A stretch of 37,656 nt of DNA from Sedimentisphaerales bacterium (GTDB lineage Bacteria; Planctomycetota; Phycisphaerae; Sedimentisphaerales; Anaerobacaceae), in contig JAFGDN010000039.1 of assembly GCA_016932095.1 (NCBI GenBank), forward strand, positions 1-37,656, read 5' to 3'. Numbering within the stretch: position 1 is the first letter of the stretch; each line of letters begins with the position of its first letter. The notes below the pieces were generated by a model. It saw only the letters and a list, made by a program, of their open reading frames with translations. It was not told the DNA's origin and searched no databases. The translations under genes and the position numbers were made by a program. This document shows positions 25,510-33,498 of the stretch, one piece after another.

Positions 25510-26715
25510 ATGCCTGTTTTTACATACGTGGCGAAAGATGAAAAAGGGGCAATGGTTACGGGCACTTACGCCGACGTAGGAAGCTCGTCTGAACTTCGAG
25601 ACGAGCTCGACAAGATAGGATACACCCTGGTCAGGGCGAGGAAGGGCAAACAGTCAAACAAGGAAAATCGCAGATTCGGAAGGGTGAAGCAGGCCGACGT
25701 TGCGACGTTCGCGTATAAATTTGCAGGTATGTACACGGCGGGGCTGCCTATTCTCAGATGCCTTGAGACGCTCGAGCAGCAGGCGGACAATCCCTTCTTC
25801 AGAGATATAATCACAGACGTCAGGGAAGGCGTGGCCAGTGGTTCAAGCTTGAGGGACGCATTCGGGAAGTACAGGGATATATTTTCGGATTTTTTCCTCG
25901 GGATGATAGAGGCGGGTGAAGTCGGCGGCAAGCTCGGCGATACGTTACAGATGAGCGCGGTTTACCTGGAAAAGCAGGTTCAACTCAAACAGAAACTCAT
26001 ATCGTCGTTTATTTACCCTGTTTTTGTCAGCGTGATGTGCCTGCTTGTAATTACATTTTTGCTGATTTTTGTAATACCTGTTTTTTCGAAGCTTTATGCG
26101 CAGGTGCACGCGAACATGCCCGGTCCGACGCTGGTGCTGGTGGCGGCCAGTAATTTTGTGCGCACGTGCTGGCCTGCGGCCATTATTATCGCGGGTCTGT
26201 CGATGCTGGGAATACGAAAGTTATTCAAAACCGCGAAGTTCAGGGCGGGCTGGGACGATTTCAAGCTGAATATGCCCATATTCGGGAAGCTCAACCGGAT
26301 GCTCGTTATTCTGCACTTCACGCGCACTTTTGCGATGCTCCTGTCGGTCGGGGTCTCGGTCATTAAATCGCTGGAGATGGCGTGCGTGGTTGCGCATAAC
26401 GAGACGTTCAGCGGAATCATATCGGAGATGAAAAAATCGATACAGTCGGGCGGTTCGATAGCCGGCTCATTTAAGAAATATGATATTTTTGTTCCCGTAA
26501 TCGTGCAAATGGCTTCATCGGGAGAGGAAGTTGGTATGCTGCCCGAAATGCTCGGCAAGGGTGCGGAACTGCTGGACAAGGACGTTGAGCGAGCAATAAA
26601 CTCATTGCTTGTGAAGCTCGAGCCGGCGCTGACCCTGGCGATGGGTTTAATCGTCGGCTTTATTCTCATGGGTGCGTATCTGCCGATGTTTGATTATATG
26701 GGGCATTTGAAATAA
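25510..26715 (+). CDS. gspF: Inner-membrane platform protein GspF (PilC-like)
   Basis: The 401-aa polytopic protein has two T2SSF repeats, TFAYKFAGMYTAGLPILRCL (about 66-85) and HFTRTFAMLLSVGVSVIKSL (269-288), each followed by the GEVGGKLG- or GEEVGMLPEML-type loop. Three membrane segments are visible: about 167-192, 220-235 and 373-394. It anchors the ATPase and moves pseudopilin subunits. The ATG directly follows the gspE stop codon. A 149-bp gap with a stable hairpin separates it from the major pseudopilin gene. Confidence 0.95.
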   Translation: MPVFTYVAKDEKGAMVTGTYADVGSSSELRDELDKIGYTLVRARKGKQSNKENRRFGRVKQADVATFAYKFAGMYTAGLPILRCLETLEQQADNPFFRDIITDVREGVASGSSLRDAFGKYRDIFSDFFLGMIEAGEVGGKLGDTLQMSAVYLEKQVQLKQKLISSFIYPVFVSVMCLLVITFLLIFVIPVFSKLYAQVHANMPGPTLVLVAASNFVRTCWPAAIIIAGLSMLGIRKLFKTAKFRAGWDDFKLNMPIFGKLNRMLVILHFTRTFAMLLSVGVSVIKSLEMACVVAHNETFSGIISEMKKSIQSGGSIAGSFKKYDIFVPVIVQMASSGEEVGMLPEMLGKGAELLDKDVERAINSLLVKLEPALTLAMGLIVGFILMGAYLPMFDYMGHLK

Positions 26716-26792
26716 GCGGTGAAGTCCCATAAGCGTGGTCAGGCATAGCCGATTATACTGAATTCGGAATAATTATTAAAGTTTTTCGTAAA

Positions 26793-26811
26793 GTCGGGAG
26801 TGTTTCCCGAC
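26793..26811 (+). other. Hairpin in the leader of the major pseudopilin gene
   Basis: GTCGGGA (26793-26799) and TCCCGAC (26805-26811) form a perfect 7-bp stem with a 5-nt loop. The next bases are GAAAGAGTTTTTG, so it is a poor terminator. It may stabilise the processed gspG message or act as a weak attenuator. Confidence 0.5.
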
Positions 26812-26864
26812 GAAAGAGTTTTTGTTAAGCCAAGTTTTTCGCAAACTATTTTTTAAGGAGGTAT

Positions 26865-27188
26865 ATGATGCGTAGCAGAAAGGGTTTAACGTTAATCGAA
26901 TTGTTGATTGTGGTTATAATTCTCGGCGCCTTGGCGGCGATAGCAATACCGAGAATTACGACCAGCACGACCACGGCCAAGCAGAACGCCTGCCACACCA
27001 ACGTTGACACGCTGAATACGGCCATCGAGATGTACAATATAGACACCGGCGATTATCCAGCCGCGTTGACGACGGTTACAAACGACGCCAATTATTTTCC
27101 GGATGGCGCGCCTACCTGCCCTGTAACCGGCAACGCCTACACGAGCGATTACGACGTAGCCACCCATCGCGTTATTCACAGTCATTAA
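26865..27188 (+). CDS. gspG: Major pseudopilin GspG
   Basis: This short type IV pilin-like subunit has a class III signal cleaved after RKG, giving LTLIELLIVVIILGALAAIA with the conserved Glu at position 5. The globular part ends in the GspG-like region YNIDTGDYPAALTTVTND, PTCPVTGNAYTSDY. At 107 residues it is slightly short. It has the best ribosome site of the operon (AAGGAGG) with start at 26865 or the adjacent ATG at 26868. Strong translation and flanking hairpins fit a highly expressed major subunit. Confidence 0.93.
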   Translation: MMRSRKGLTLIELLIVVIILGALAAIAIPRITTSTTTAKQNACHTNVDTLNTAIEMYNIDTGDYPAALTTVTNDANYFPDGAPTCPVTGNAYTSDYDVATHRVIHSH

Positions 27189-27190
27189 GC

Positions 27191-27305
27191 CGGCTCGTCC
27201 CGGCGAAGGCCGAGCCGCAGCCGGGCGGGAAAAACGATTTTTCCCGGAAGGGCGTTTTCAGGATGATTTATCCGGGATGGCTGCAATCAGCCGGCAGCCA
27301 TCCCG
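27191..27305 (+). other. Three hairpins between gspG and the next pseudopilin
   Basis: Right after the gspG stop come CGGCTCG...CGAGCCG (27191-27217), GGGAAAAA/TTTTTCCC with a 3-nt loop (27227-27245), and a perfect 12-bp stem CGGGATGGCTGC/GCAGCCATCCCG (27273-27305) followed by TTTGATTGTTT. The last is terminator-like with a broken T run. Together they would partly stop transcription and protect the 3' end of the gspG message, giving more GspG than minor subunits (inference). Confidence 0.6.
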
Positions 27306-27376
27306 TTTGATTGTTTGGGCAGGCCCGCCACCGGCTTTTGCCGACGACGAGGTCCGGCTAAAGGCAGGCGATTACA

Positions 27377-27820
27377 ATGACCGCGAAAAGGGCAGGGTAC
27401 AGCTTAGCAGAAATCATCATAGTGGTCCTGATATTAGGGGCGCTGGCGTTTATAGCGGCGCCCCGGCTGAATTTCGGGGCTTTGTATCGCAAGCAGGCGC
27501 ATATCGTCGCAAAACAAATTGTAACGGAGCTTCGGCGGACGCGCACAATAGCGATTTCGAATGCCGCGTCCAATCCAACCGGCTACACTTTCAGAATCAC
27601 CGGTTCGACATACCAAATCATCGACGACTCCAACAGCACGACAATAAGCGAACGAACGATTGACTCGCATATTAACTTCGGGGGCGGGACTGAATTTAGT
27701 TTCGGGCCTCTGGGCAATCTGCGGACAGGCAGCAGCCCGATGACGGTAACATACGGGAGCACGACTTATACAATAACGGTTATAACAGGGACGGGAATCG
27801 TGAAGTGCACGGGAGGTTGA
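27377..27820 (+). CDS. Minor pseudopilin, GspH-like (147 aa)
   Basis: The N-terminus MTAKRAG followed by YSLAEIIIVVLILGALAFIA is a prepilin cleavage/methylation signal with Glu5. The next region, KQIVTELRRTRTIAISNAAS, is the N-terminal helix and typical of GspH-type subunits. The remainder is a beta-rich head (YTFRITGSTYQI, MTVTYGSTTYTITV). The next gene begins just after its stop. The H assignment rests on order and the helix pattern. Confidence 0.85.
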   Translation: MTAKRAGYSLAEIIIVVLILGALAFIAAPRLNFGALYRKQAHIVAKQIVTELRRTRTIAISNAASNPTGYTFRITGSTYQIIDDSNSTTISERTIDSHINFGGGTEFSFGPLGNLRTGSSPMTVTYGSTTYTITVITGTGIVKCTGG

Positions 27821-27822
27821 GC

Positions 27823-28239
27823 GTGGAAAGACACAAGACACAAGACACAAGACGCAAGACCCGGCGGAGGGGATTAAGTATTATCGAGGTTACAATGGCG
27901 TCGGTTCTGCTGGTCGTCGGGGTCGTCCCGATTCTCAAGGCGCTTACAAAGGCGCATATGTTTTCAACCATGGTCGAGAGAAAGACACAAGGACTTGTGC
28001 TGGCCCAGGGCAAGCTCGATGAAATCAAGGCGCGTTCGATATACGGTTTTGGTTCGGCAGGCGAGTTTTCCGAGACGGATTTGTCTTTAGGCAATTCGTA
28101 TTTGTGCAACGTTGCCGACAGCGAGGTAAGCGCGGACCTGCGAACGATAACCGTCGAGGTCGGCTATGATGACGACGGCGACGGCTCACTCGAAGACGTT
28201 GACGTTATACTGACAACATACATCTCCCGAAGGTGGTAG
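27823..28239 (+). CDS. Minor pseudopilin, GspI/PilV-like, with heptamer repeat near the start
   Basis: The prepilin motif RRRG followed by LSIIEVTMASVLLVVGVVPI is cleaved to leave Glu5. KALTKAHMFSTMVERKTQGL and VLAQGKLDEIKA match the GspI/PilV helix. The GTG at 27823 is chosen because GGGAGG lies 6 bases upstream; a GTG at 27805 in the same frame overlaps the previous gene. The basic leader contains four copies of a 7-bp repeat (ACACAAG, last one ACGCAAG) at 27831-27858. Gain or loss of one copy would shift the frame ahead of the prepilin signal. Confidence 0.82.
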   Translation: MERHKTQDTRRKTRRRGLSIIEVTMASVLLVVGVVPILKALTKAHMFSTMVERKTQGLVLAQGKLDEIKARSIYGFGSAGEFSETDLSLGNSYLCNVADSEVSADLRTITVEVGYDDDGDGSLEDVDVILTTYISRRW

Positions 28240-28448
28240 GGTTATAGGACGTTATGTAGGGTTTTCGATTCGTGCATTTCTGCCGGCGTTTGTGTCCTAT
28301 AAAAACGAAGAAGGATTGCCGCGACAAGGGATTAGCCGCGGTTTTATTGTTTTATCAGGAGTGTGATTTTAATCATCAAATCCGGAAATGGTCCTCCTTT
28401 TTTATGCCGAAAAAAAGGAAGACACTTTAACCATTATGCGCACAAAAA
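28240..28448. other. Gap between minor pseudopilin genes
   Basis: This 209-bp stretch has no gene. GCCGCGACAAGGGATTAGCCGCGGTTTTATTGTTTTA around 28319-28352 offers a short CCGCG/CGCGG stem followed by a T-rich stretch and may be a weak terminator or attenuator. Confidence 0.35.
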
Positions 28449-30935
28449 ATGAGCAGGACTTGTAAAAAAATCCGTTTTCGTCGGGCCCGGCTTCGCGTGT
28501 CGGCCATGCCGAGACGAGCTGTTACCATAATGGAGCTTGTCATAGCGATGGCTATGGTTACCATAATTTTTGCGGTTGTGGTTCCTCAGTTTGTAATCAT
28601 TCGGAAAAGCTGGGACGCCAAGCAGGGCCTGGCGGAGGCGCTTCAAAACGGCAGGGTGCTGATGGAACACGTAAACCGCAACCTGTCGAAAGCAAAGCAG
28701 ATAACGGCGGTGAGCACATCTTCCATCGAGTTTACGGACTGTAACAACGTTGACTGGGGATATGGTATTGGAGGCGGCTACGTTCAGTACGGACCACCGG
28801 GCAATCTCGAAGACCTGGCAGGGCCGGTAAGCACCTTAACTTTTACCTGTTATGACGCCTGTGATTTCAGCGCTTCGATTACTGAGGTTAACGACATCAG
28901 GGTTGTTAAGGTTGACGCGACGTTTACAAATTCGGCTCCAACGGGGCAGGACAAGACATTCAGCACCTGGGCTTACCTGCGTGTAAACGCGAATACCGGG
29001 ACGGGTCTTGTGGGGTGCTGGAAACTGGATGAGACGGACGGAATAACCGCGGCTGATTCATCGGGTAACGGTCTCGACGGAACGCTTGTGTATATGAACC
29101 CGCCGGCGTGCTGGGTTACGGGGCAAAACAACGGGGCCATCGAGTTTGACGGGGCAAATGATTACGTCGATTGCGGCAATGACCCGCTATTGAACATAAC
29201 CGATGCAGTCACTATTGCCTTCTGGGTAAAAACCGACGACTCCGGCAACGGGCAGGATAATCCATATGTTGCAAAAGGCGACCACAGTTACGCGATAAAA
29301 CACAAATCCAACAATAATATAGAGTTTTTCATCTATGACGGGACATGGTACACCGTCTGGTATGCGGTGAACAGCTCCTTCAACGACGACTGGCATCATT
29401 TAGCAGGGACGTATGACGGCTCGCAATTGAAGCTGTACATTGACGGTGAGGAGGTTGATACGGCAAACCATACAGGGAGCATAGACACAACTGCTTATAG
29501 TGTCAACATAGGCAGAAACAGCGAGATTACCAGCCGGGTATATGAAGGAATGATGGATGACGTGCGAATTTACGACAGGGCGCTGACCGCGGAGGAAATA
29601 GCAGCGATGGCTGATATACTCAGATACAGGGATTTCAGAGAGACACAAGTCGCCTCTGATACAGCATCCATTACCATTACAACGCCTGATACGGACGAGG
29701 GTGATTTGCTAATTGCAGCAGTAGCTACCGACGGCGGAACTACTTTTCCCGAACCAACCGGATGGACTGAGATTAACCAGGGCAGCTATAACAGCGCTGT
29801 GACGCTTGGTGCTTGGTGGAAACTTGCAACTGCCTCGGAGCCGCTGAATCACACTTTCACCTGGACGGGAGGCAACGAGCAGGCATACGGCTGGATAATG
29901 CGTTTTACCGGCCACGATTCGACAAGTCCAAGTCCAATAAATGGTACACCGGTACCGGCAACCGACAATTCCCAGTATCCGACCAGTCCAGAGGTAAGCA
30001 CGACAGTCAATAATTGCCTGATTCTCCGGCTGGGTGCGTTTGATGACGATGATGTTACGACTCTGCCGGAACCCGGCGACCCCGGTCTTTCCGGCCATAC
30101 GCCAATTACTATGGACGAAAGCGCAGCGAGCGGCCTCGCAGCGGTTGAAATAGTCGGCTCATGGGTATCGGGAACGACCCACGCGAAGGAAACAGGCAGC
30201 AATCGCGCGCTGGTATTCTTCGCACACGCCGAAGATAACGACAACCCGGTCATTGCAATCAGTAACCCGATATATTATGGCGACCAAGCGATGACTCCGG
30301 TTATTGAACAAAGGCAGGAGGGTTCGACAGACGCATACGTAGTCGCCTATGTCCTCGACGAAGCCGGTATTGCCGCAGCAAGCGGGACAAGTTTTTCGGT
30401 TTACTGGAACCAGTCGCCCGACAGAGCGGAATATTACAGTGTATTCCTTCAAAATGTTAATCAATCGTCTCTTATCGGCGCAAGCGACGGCGCCGGCGTG
30501 ACGAACAACAATACGATAACAACCGCAGCGCTTTCGACAAGCAACGGTGATATGGTTCTCGAAGCGGCCACGAGCAGCAGCACAGGCACATTCACAGCAT
30601 ACAACGGCTTTACAAAGGACAACGATTTTTCAGTGTCCAACTTCGATGGAATGAACGGGCACAAATCGGCGACGGGCGCATCTGAAACACCAAGTGTAAG
30701 GCACTCAGACAGTACCAATGTCCGTCATGTTCTTATCGGCTTCGTAGTGCAGGGTGCAGGTGCAGTTACCGGCACGGTGTCTGGCGGGGCGGGCTACGTC
30801 AGGCAGGCAGACGCAGGCGACAGCGGGACTTCGACTTTTACGCTCGGTTCATCGAAGGATGCGAGGATGCTAACGATAGCGATAGCGCCGGCGGACAACG
30901 AATACCAGGATTGCTGCCCGGAAGTGCAGCCATAG
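28449..30935 (+). CDS. Giant minor pseudopilin (GspJ-like N-terminus) with LamG domain (828 aa)
   Basis: A prepilin signal (MPRRA then VTIMELVIAMAMVTIIFAVV, with Glu at position 5) precedes a GspJ-like head (NGRVLMEHVNRNLSKAKQIT). A typical GspJ is about 200 residues, and here about 630 follow. Residues about 185-390 form a LamG/concanavalin-like domain (GLVGCWKLDETDG, DSSGNGLDGTL, FDGANDYVDCG, DDVRIYDRALTAEEI). Residues about 395-780 contain two beta-sandwich-like repeats (ITTPDTDEGDLLIAAVAT; TTAALSTSNGDMVLEAA). The ATG at 28449 and ATG 28506, just before PRRA, are both possible starts; neither has a clear ribosome site. Its place between GspI- and GspK/PilX-like genes supports a pseudopilus-tip role, with the LamG part perhaps binding carbohydrate or substrate at the cell surface (inference). 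Confidence 0.85.
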   Translation: MSRTCKKIRFRRARLRVSAMPRRAVTIMELVIAMAMVTIIFAVVVPQFVIIRKSWDAKQGLAEALQNGRVLMEHVNRNLSKAKQITAVSTSSIEFTDCNNVDWGYGIGGGYVQYGPPGNLEDLAGPVSTLTFTCYDACDFSASITEVNDIRVVKVDATFTNSAPTGQDKTFSTWAYLRVNANTGTGLVGCWKLDETDGITAADSSGNGLDGTLVYMNPPACWVTGQNNGAIEFDGANDYVDCGNDPLLNITDAVTIAFWVKTDDSGNGQDNPYVAKGDHSYAIKHKSNNNIEFFIYDGTWYTVWYAVNSSFNDDWHHLAGTYDGSQLKLYIDGEEVDTANHTGSIDTTAYSVNIGRNSEITSRVYEGMMDDVRIYDRALTAEEIAAMADILRYRDFRETQVASDTASITITTPDTDEGDLLIAAVATDGGTTFPEPTGWTEINQGSYNSAVTLGAWWKLATASEPLNHTFTWTGGNEQAYGWIMRFTGHDSTSPSPINGTPVPATDNSQYPTSPEVSTTVNNCLILRLGAFDDDDVTTLPEPGDPGLSGHTPITMDESAASGLAAVEIVGSWVSGTTHAKETGSNRALVFFAHAEDNDNPVIAISNPIYYGDQAMTPVIEQRQEGSTDAYVVAYVLDEAGIAAASGTSFSVYWNQSPDRAEYYSVFLQNVNQSSLIGASDGAGVTNNNTITTAALSTSNGDMVLEAATSSSTGTFTAYNGFTKDNDFSVSNFDGMNGHKSATGASETPSVRHSDSTNVRHVLIGFVVQGAGAVTGTVSGGAGYVRQADAGDSGTSTFTLGSSKDARMLTIAIAPADNEYQDCCPEVQP

Positions 30936-30947
30936 AGATAAGACGAT

Positions 30948-31355
30948 ATGAGAACAAAAACTAAAAATAACGGCGCCGTGTTTTTGATAGTCGTGTTTGC
31001 GATAGCGCTTATGGCGACAATAACAGTGGGAATCCTGGTTATGACAACCGAAGAGGTTCAGCTTATGCAGAACCAGCTTTACTCGGCCCAGGCGTTGTGC
31101 ACGGCGGAGGCGGGTCTGAACGACGCCTTTGCAGAAATACGAGCAAACTCGGGCTGGACGACCGGTTTTACGGACAAGTCGTTTAACGGCGGAACATACG
31201 ACGTTACCGTTACGGGCACTCTGCCGACTCGCACGATTACTTCAATAGGGACTTCACCGCAGGGATATGACGCCAACGTTATGGCGGATGTAACAATAGG
31301 GAGCAGCTATCCACACATAATAAGAATTGACAGTATGAAGATTAACGGATTTTGA
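30948..31355 (+). CDS. Minor pseudopilin, GspK/PilX-like (135 aa)
   Basis: The start MRTKTKNNG followed by AVFLIVVFAIALMATITVGI is a pilin-like membrane helix, and TTEEVQLMQNQLYSAQALCTAEAGLNDA is the PilX/GspK N-terminal signature. The usual Glu5 is absent, as is normal for the GspK group. It is much shorter than GspK (about 300 residues) and closer to PilX in size. It lies 12 bases after the LamG pseudopilin gene and 10 before the PilM-PilN gene. Confidence 0.8.
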   Translation: MRTKTKNNGAVFLIVVFAIALMATITVGILVMTTEEVQLMQNQLYSAQALCTAEAGLNDAFAEIRANSGWTTGFTDKSFNGGTYDVTVTGTLPTRTITSIGTSPQGYDANVMADVTIGSSYPHIIRIDSMKINGF

Positions 31356-31365
31356 GGATAAACGA

Positions 31366-32895
31366 ATGAAATTCGGAGACAAACAAGCGGTTGGGATAGA
31401 TATTTCGCAGCAGCGCATCAGCATCGCTCTACTCAGGACAGGTCAGAATGGTCCTGAGCTGGTGAAATGGGCGTCGGCGCCGATGCCCGATGGGGCGGTG
31501 AAAGACGGCAACATCGAAGATTTAGCGCTGCTTGCCAACGCAATAAAGGAATTGAAACGGAGCAGTAAAATAGGGGCCAGAAGAGCGGCAGTTTCGCTAT
31601 ACGCCAGGCCGGCAGTTATCCAGATTCTGGATATGCCAAAACAAATGCCTGCGAATATCAGGCAGTATGTTTCGGGCGAGGTAAAGAACTGCGTGGTGCT
31701 GCCGAGCCGGGATGTTGTGCTTGATTTTTGCGCAATCGGCGCAGGGAGGAGGTCTGCGGACAAAAAGTTGCTCGCCGTTGCCGCTGAAGAAGCGAGGATG
31801 AACAAGCTGATTCGTGTATGCGGGACGGCCGGCCTGAGAATCGAGACGATTGAGCCGACCATCTTTGCTTACCTGAGAGCGATTTATTCAAAGAAACTGG
31901 CGGGTAAAAACGGAATAAACGTGCTTGCGGCAATTTTGCGTGATGAGACGCTGACCCTGTGCGTGCTAAAGAACAGTGCGTTGGATTTCATACGCATCAA
32001 AGACGTCCCCGCCGGCCCGAACGGCCCGGATGAGGTGAATCGCCGGCTAATTGATGAGCTGTCGGAGGTCATTAAATTTTATGACATCGAAGTACCCGAG
32101 AATACCGGCAAATGGAACATAACGGTTTTTGTGGAGGACGTTGCGCCGGCGAAAGCGTTAGAAGAGCATCTCAAGTCGAAAATTAAAACCGGACTCATAC
32201 AAATCAGGACAATTGACGACGCCTGCCAGGACGTCTCCGTTCATATTGCGGACGACCAAAAGGATGAAAAGGCAAGCCCGGTGGCCGTGGGGCTTGCGGC
32301 CCGGTTTTTTAAGGAACAGGCCAACGACGTAAGAATAAATCTCGTTCCTCAACAGGTGATAAAGGTCCGGGAAGCCAAGCGTGACGTTCTTGTCGCCGCC
32401 AACGCCGTTGCGGTGTTATGGCTGATTATGGTTCTGGCGATAAACGGTTTTTCCTTTATGATGGCGAAGATAACCCGTGCGACAATTACCGACAAAGAGG
32501 TCATGGCCAGGCACGATACCGAACTGATGATCCAGCAGCATCAGAATCTCGACAGCCGGCTCGACATTCTTTCTACTCGGCTTAAACGTCTTTCTCAAAT
32601 ATCAGCGTCATACAACGATGTCAATCTGGTTGAGCTGCTCGACGATATACGCAACGCCACTCCGGGCTCTGTAATGATTACAAGTATTTCGTACACGGAC
32701 GGCACGAGGTTGATAGTCGAGGGGCTGGCGATGTCAAACGAGGCGGTGGACCTGTTCGTCGGGCTGCTTGAGAAGTCACGGGTTATAAGCATGGTTACAC
32801 TGCTCGAAGCCCGTAAACAAGACGGCCAGAAGGGCTTAATCATATATCAGCTTGGCTGCAAGCTGAAAAACAGGAGTCCCGGCGTGCCGGGGTAG
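31366..32895 (+). CDS. PilM-PilN fusion (GspL-like assembly protein, 509 aa)
   Basis: Residues 1-310 form an actin-like PilM domain (AVGIDISQQRISIALL at the start, VSLYARPAVIQILDMP, and ETIEPTIFAYLRAIY). Residues 315-509 form a PilN-like part: the cytoplasmic signature VRINLVP (322-328), one membrane helix (about 341-362), a coiled stretch and a ferredoxin-like periplasmic domain (TPGSVMITSISYTDGTRLIV). In type IV pilus systems these are two proteins; the single chain resembles GspL of type II systems. It should link the ATPase to the periplasmic PilO/GspM partner encoded next. Confidence 0.88.
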   Translation: MKFGDKQAVGIDISQQRISIALLRTGQNGPELVKWASAPMPDGAVKDGNIEDLALLANAIKELKRSSKIGARRAAVSLYARPAVIQILDMPKQMPANIRQYVSGEVKNCVVLPSRDVVLDFCAIGAGRRSADKKLLAVAAEEARMNKLIRVCGTAGLRIETIEPTIFAYLRAIYSKKLAGKNGINVLAAILRDETLTLCVLKNSALDFIRIKDVPAGPNGPDEVNRRLIDELSEVIKFYDIEVPENTGKWNITVFVEDVAPAKALEEHLKSKIKTGLIQIRTIDDACQDVSVHIADDQKDEKASPVAVGLAARFFKEQANDVRINLVPQQVIKVREAKRDVLVAANAVAVLWLIMVLAINGFSFMMAKITRATITDKEVMARHDTELMIQQHQNLDSRLDILSTRLKRLSQISASYNDVNLVELLDDIRNATPGSVMITSISYTDGTRLIVEGLAMSNEAVDLFVGLLEKSRVISMVTLLEARKQDGQKGLIIYQLGCKLKNRSPGVPG

Positions 32896-32898
32896 AAA

Positions 32899-33498
32899 AT
32901 GACTATTGAAAGGATAATACAGGTCGAACGTTCGAAGAGGCGGGTTTTGCTGGCAGCGCTGGTGCTGATTGCCGGGATTGCCCTTTACAGGTGGATGCTG
33001 TCGCCGTACAGCGGGCAGCTCTTTGCTGCCTGTCAATACAAAACCACACTGAGCAATGCCATACACAAGGCGGGCGTTCTTGCCAAGACGATGAGAGCAA
33101 AGAGAGAAAAAGGGGAATCGCTGGCCAAGGAATTCGAGCGTCGGCAGAAGGAATTATTCACGCCATACGACGCCCAGAAGTTCTTCGGCTCACTTCAGGC
33201 AATCGCCAACACAACCGGCTGTGTGATTCAATCAGTATCTCTGGTTGGGGAAGGGCGACAGAGCGCGCAAAACCGGCAAAAAGAAGCTTCCGAGATAGTC
33301 GGGAAAAAGACGATTGTTACCGTCAGCGGCGGGTACGGCGATATCATAAAATTTATGAACCGGATACAAAGCTACGAGCAGAAAATATGGATAGATTCAT
33401 TCAGGATGGATACAGGCGGCAGAGCCGGCAAACTCAGGTGTCAGGTGGTGGTGACGCTTTATTGTTTCGAGCGCGTGGAGGCGACTATTTATGAATAA
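32899..33498 (+). CDS. PilO/GspM-like inner-membrane protein (199 aa)
   Basis: A short cytoplasmic tail, one membrane helix (RVLLAALVLIAGIALYRWML), a coiled-coil region (about 50-90) and a small periplasmic domain (FFGSLQAIANTTGCVIQSVS; GGYGDIIKFMNRIQSYEQKI) match the PilO/GspM plan. It starts 3 bases after the PilM-PilN stop and overlaps the secretin gene by 8 bases, so the proteins should be made together. Confidence 0.85.
   Translation: MTIERIIQVERSKRRVLLAALVLIAGIALYRWMLSPYSGQLFAACQYKTTLSNAIHKAGVLAKTMRAKREKGESLAKEFERRQKELFTPYDAQKFFGSLQAIANTTGCVIQSVSLVGEGRQSAQNRQKEASEIVGKKTIVTVSGGYGDIIKFMNRIQSYEQKIWIDSFRMDTGGRAGKLRCQVVVTLYCFERVEATIYE

Noticed and set aside
27277-27663. 128-aa plus-strand frame
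   Set aside because: It overlaps the GspH-like gene in another frame and starts inside the 12-bp hairpin; the GspH frame has a clear prepilin signal.
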